Shown here: positions 24,744 through 27,336 of the stretch, one piece after another | Position numbering within the stretch: the first letter of the stretch is position 1 | Layout of the letters: each line of letters opens with the position of its first letter | The notes under the pieces: model-generated | Databases searched by the model: none | Seen by the model: the letters and a program-made list of their open reading frames with translations, nothing else | Told to the model about the DNA's origin: nothing | Program-made: the position numbers and the translations under genes | Source of the DNA: Nemertoderma westbladi | Lineage: Eukaryota; Xenacoelomorpha; Nemertodermatida; Nemertodermatidae | Reading direction: 5' to 3' | DNA length: 27,336 bases | Assembly (NCBI GenBank): GCA_032718475.1 | Contig: JAUCBJ010000887.1 | Coordinates: 1-27,336 of the forward strand

Positions 24744-27336
24744 TTATTATTATTATTAGTCAACACTCCTTTATTACATCATATTATAACTATTTGTTGC
24801 ACGTGAAGTAAGATAAAACATAATTAGTGGAGGGAGAAAAACCACCCAGGCGTATCAGCGCTTACGGGGGTTAATAAAAAACAAAATTTAAAATCACTAA
24901 ACATTAAAATTTACATCAGCTTAAAAAAAAAAATTAAAAAGAAATACGAATAAAATGAACTGTACATACCGTAGAACCCAGAAACGTTTATTACGAGCGA
25001 CCGATTAGTGGTCGATTAAATTTGCAAATTGGTAGGAAATCGTGGTTCTTGAGCTTGGTCGCAAAACTGACAAGTGTTCTGGAATCTACTATATCTTCTG
25101 GCAAATCATTCCAGACTGGCACAACACGGCTGGTAAATGAGTTTTTAGATATAATTAATCTACATCTAGGTACATTTAACTTGTGAGAGTGGCCACGCAG
25201 ACCCGGACGGTTAGTATAGCTAAATAGCGCACCAAAATCTAAATCAACTAAATTTCTCTCTATACTGAAAAGTAACTTTAGATCAAAAATATATCGTCGG
25301 ACTTCCAGCGGTTGTAAATTAAGGTGTTGTATTCTATGTATGTACGGTTTGTAACTAATATTGCAACGGCTATACAATCTACGTGTAAAATATCGCTGGA
25401 CACTCTCCACAAGATCAATACTGCCTAATGAAAAAGGCGACCATACTGGTGTACAGTATTCTAGAATCGGTCTAACGTATGATTTATAGGCTGTTAATAT
25501 TGCACCTTTATTGCTAGTCTTAAAGCAACGAAATATCATATTAGTTATGTTAAAAGCCTTTGTACACTGTTGTTTACAGTATTTATCAAACTTCAAATCC
25601 GCAGATATAATAATACCTAAATCTTTACATTTCGTCACCTTCTTTATCACTTTATTGCCTAGCACATAATTGTAATTATTATTATTTGCACCTATATGTA
25701 GAACCATACATTTATCCGGGGCTATATTTAGCTGCCAAAGGTTGGCCCAGGTCTCTAACCTAGAGAGGCTAGCGTTCAGACTATGACTTTCATTGGACGG
25801 ACCATATAGCTTGACATCATCGGCAAATAAACGGCAGGACACGTTATCCCTGTCCAAAAGCGGTGGTAAGTCGTTTATGTATATCAGGAACAAAACCGGT
25901 CCGAGGACACTGCCCTGTATTGTTCCGGATACGACCCGACAGTAGTCGGAATATTTATCTCCTACAACTATTCTTTGGGTTCTGTTACTGAGAAATGCCG
26001 ATAGCCAAGATAATAGGTCGCCCGAAATCCCATAACTAGACAATTTAATCAATAGCTTTGAATGTATAATAGAATCAAAAGCCTTGGCATAGTCTATGTA
26101 TATCACATCAAAGGATTTCTTACGGTCTAGAAAATTGCACCAATCTTTTACACATTCAATAAGTTGAGAACAAGTAGAGCGTTTTTTTAAAAAGCCGTGT
26201 TGTGCCTTACATATTAAACCATGTTTAAACAAATAATTTACTATTTCAATCTTTATACACGATTCCATTAATTTGCACGCTACACATGTTAATGAGACTG
26301 GCCTGTAATTGTACGGGTCTGACGGATTTCCCTTTTTGTATATCGGAATGACATTGGCTGTAAGCCATATCGTCGGTAACGCGTGATATTCAAAAGAAAT
26401 TTTGAAAAGTGCCGATAATGGTGCCGCAATGCAGCGAGACAAATTTGCGAAGAGAATGTTCGGTAATCCGTCAGGTGTACGGCTGGTCTTTTTTTTAAGT
26501 TTCCTAAGCATAGCATATACTGTAACGGGACAGAAATCAACTTTTGATAAATTGGTTATAGAATCAATCCTACGTTTAAAACTAGGTATATTATCATTAT
26601 CTAAATTAAAATTTTCGCTTAATACTTCAGCGAAAATACGGGCTTTTATCAAATCATCTACCACTATATCCCCCTTATGTTTCAGAGGGGCAATTTCCGA
26701 CTTTCCTTTACGCTTGGAATTAACGTAATTGAAAAGGGTACTCTTATTTTCGGAAGATAAAATTTTATTCTCCTTTATGCAAGCCGCACGGAAGATTTCC
26801 TTAGAAACTTCTTTAGCACATTGATCATATGCTATTTTGCCCCCGGTTGTGTGCCGGCGACGCCACAGCTGTTTCTTTTTGCGCTGTAAAACACGAATAT
26901 GTTCGGGGTGGGGTTTGATGATTGATTTAAATTGTTTAAAAGGCACAAACTGATCAATACCCGTTTTTAGTTTACAAGAAAAAGCATTCCAAAAATCATC
27001 TACTGTATTACACGTTAGATATATATTAGACCAATCGCAACTGTCTATGTAGTTAGTAAAATCTGCGTAATCAGCATGTTTAAAATCGTAAAATCCGTGG
27101 CATTCCCGGTTCTCGGTGGAAACTGGATTAGGTCCTAAAAGATTAAAAGTAACTGTACTATGGTCGCTAGTTGCGAATGGTACCGTAACTGCAATGTTAG
27201 AAATATAGAATTGATCTGTGGTAAACACTAAATCTAACACGTTATTGCCACGTGTAGGGCTGAACTGGAGCTGAGATAAACCAGCTTCCAAAACAAACGT
27301 TGAAAACACGTTATATATATCTGTGTCGGGAAATTC
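24744..27336 (-). mobile_element. CR1-like non-LTR retrotransposon, 3' part
   Basis: Runs in from the right window edge and ends at 24744. It comprises the end of the endonuclease domain, a complete reverse transcriptase, a C-terminal region, and about 230 bases of 3' UTR. An AATAAA-type signal lies near 24770, and five TAA units form the terminus (TTA x5 at 24744-24758 on the plus strand). A simple-repeat 3' end rather than poly(A) fits CR1/L2-type elements better than Jockey. The 5' part lies outside the window. Confidence 0.85.
24991..27336 (-). CDS. LINE ORF2: endonuclease end plus reverse transcriptase (partial)
   Basis: Open without a stop from the window edge to 24991, 781 codons visible. 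The codon at 27309 is GTG inside the endonuclease domain, so no start is visible and the protein begins outside. Numbering from that codon, the endonuclease ends with GNNVLDLVFT and the catalytic SDHSTVTF at 48-55. The reverse transcriptase follows: IPIYKKG and YRPVSLT (about 321-341), motif A YIDYAKAFDS (404-413), motif B GTIQGSVLGP and motif C FADD (495-498). The C-terminal part carries WSPFSLGSI and VPVWNDLPEDIV, typical of CR1/Jockey-like elements. The protein nicks the target and copies its own RNA there. With no stop or frameshift in the visible part, the copy may be young and possibly competent. Confidence 0.9.
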   Translation of the reverse strand, partial: EFPDTDIYNVFSTFVLEAGLSQLQFSPTRGNNVLDLVFTTDQFYISNIAVTVPFATSDHSTVTFNLLGPNPVSTENRECHGFYDFKHADYADFTNYIDSCDWSNIYLTCNTVDDFWNAFSCKLKTGIDQFVPFKQFKSIIKPHPEHIRVLQRKKKQLWRRRHTTGGKIAYDQCAKEVSKEIFRAACIKENKILSSENKSTLFNYVNSKRKGKSEIAPLKHKGDIVVDDLIKARIFAEVLSENFNLDNDNIPSFKRRIDSITNLSKVDFCPVTVYAMLRKLKKKTSRTPDGLPNILFANLSRCIAAPLSALFKISFEYHALPTIWLTANVIPIYKKGNPSDPYNYRPVSLTCVACKLMESCIKIEIVNYLFKHGLICKAQHGFLKKRSTCSQLIECVKDWCNFLDRKKSFDVIYIDYAKAFDSIIHSKLLIKLSSYGISGDLLSWLSAFLSNRTQRIVVGDKYSDYCRVVSGTIQGSVLGPVLFLIYINDLPPLLDRDNVSCRLFADDVKLYGPSNESHSLNASLSRLETWANLWQLNIAPDKCMVLHIGANNNNYNYVLGNKVIKKVTKCKDLGIIISADLKFDKYCKQQCTKAFNITNMIFRCFKTSNKGAILTAYKSYVRPILEYCTPVWSPFSLGSIDLVESVQRYFTRRLYSRCNISYKPYIHRIQHLNLQPLEVRRYIFDLKLLFSIERNLVDLDFGALFSYTNRPGLRGHSHKLNVPRCRLIISKNSFTSRVVPVWNDLPEDIVDSRTLVSFATKLKNHDFLPICKFNRPLIGRS

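Overview
The window looks like nuclear DNA of an invertebrate animal. It is AT-rich, its genes are far apart, and it carries BEL/Pao and non-LTR retrotransposon pieces, inverted-repeat DNA elements, several minisatellites, an intron-containing GLI/GLIS-type zinc-finger fragment and a metazoan-style Roc-COR-CARD gene. I see nothing bacterial. A lophotrochozoan such as a mollusc is my guess, but the sequence does not fix the phylum.

Layout: 1-3270 is a rearranged BEL/Pao retrotransposon. Its RNase H-integrase part lies on the minus strand and is interrupted by a 5'-truncated LINE with a perfect 15-bp target-site duplication. Its integrase C-terminus/DUF5641 part lies head-to-head on the plus strand, joined at a 36-bp inverted repeat. 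4403-8656 is the least explained locus. It is one uninterrupted frame of 1,418 codons, intronless and richer in GC than its flanks, broken only by three in-frame stops (TAG, TGA, TGA). It ends in Cys-His knuckles and a very basic tail and matches no family I recognise. 8657-11219 holds no clear gene. 11220-12342 holds two exons of a GLI/GLIS-like C2H2 gene joined by a phase-0 GT-AG intron; all three of its in-frame stops are TAG, one of them at a normally invariant Trp.

13872-20770 is a minus-strand Roc-COR-CARD-CARD locus: an intact 1,154-residue gene, then a 2.6-kb, 36-bp-period minisatellite that begins inside its own last codons, then a decayed second copy of the CARD-CARD end. 20780-21116 is a short element with 45-bp terminal inverted repeats, only 9 bp upstream of the gene's ATG. 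21184-22947 is a cluster of minisatellites (12-, 35- and 20-bp periods). The 20-bp array sits inside a second inverted-repeat element and is built from that element's own terminal motif. 24744-27336 is the 3' part of a CR1-like LINE, open to the window edge and ending in (TAA)5.

The genes do not form an operon or a pathway. The common theme is turnover of coding sequence by mobile elements and tandem repeats. The points most worth following are the stop-interrupted 4.25-kb frame, the TAG-only GLI/GLIS-like exons, and the coding-derived minisatellite between two CARD modules.
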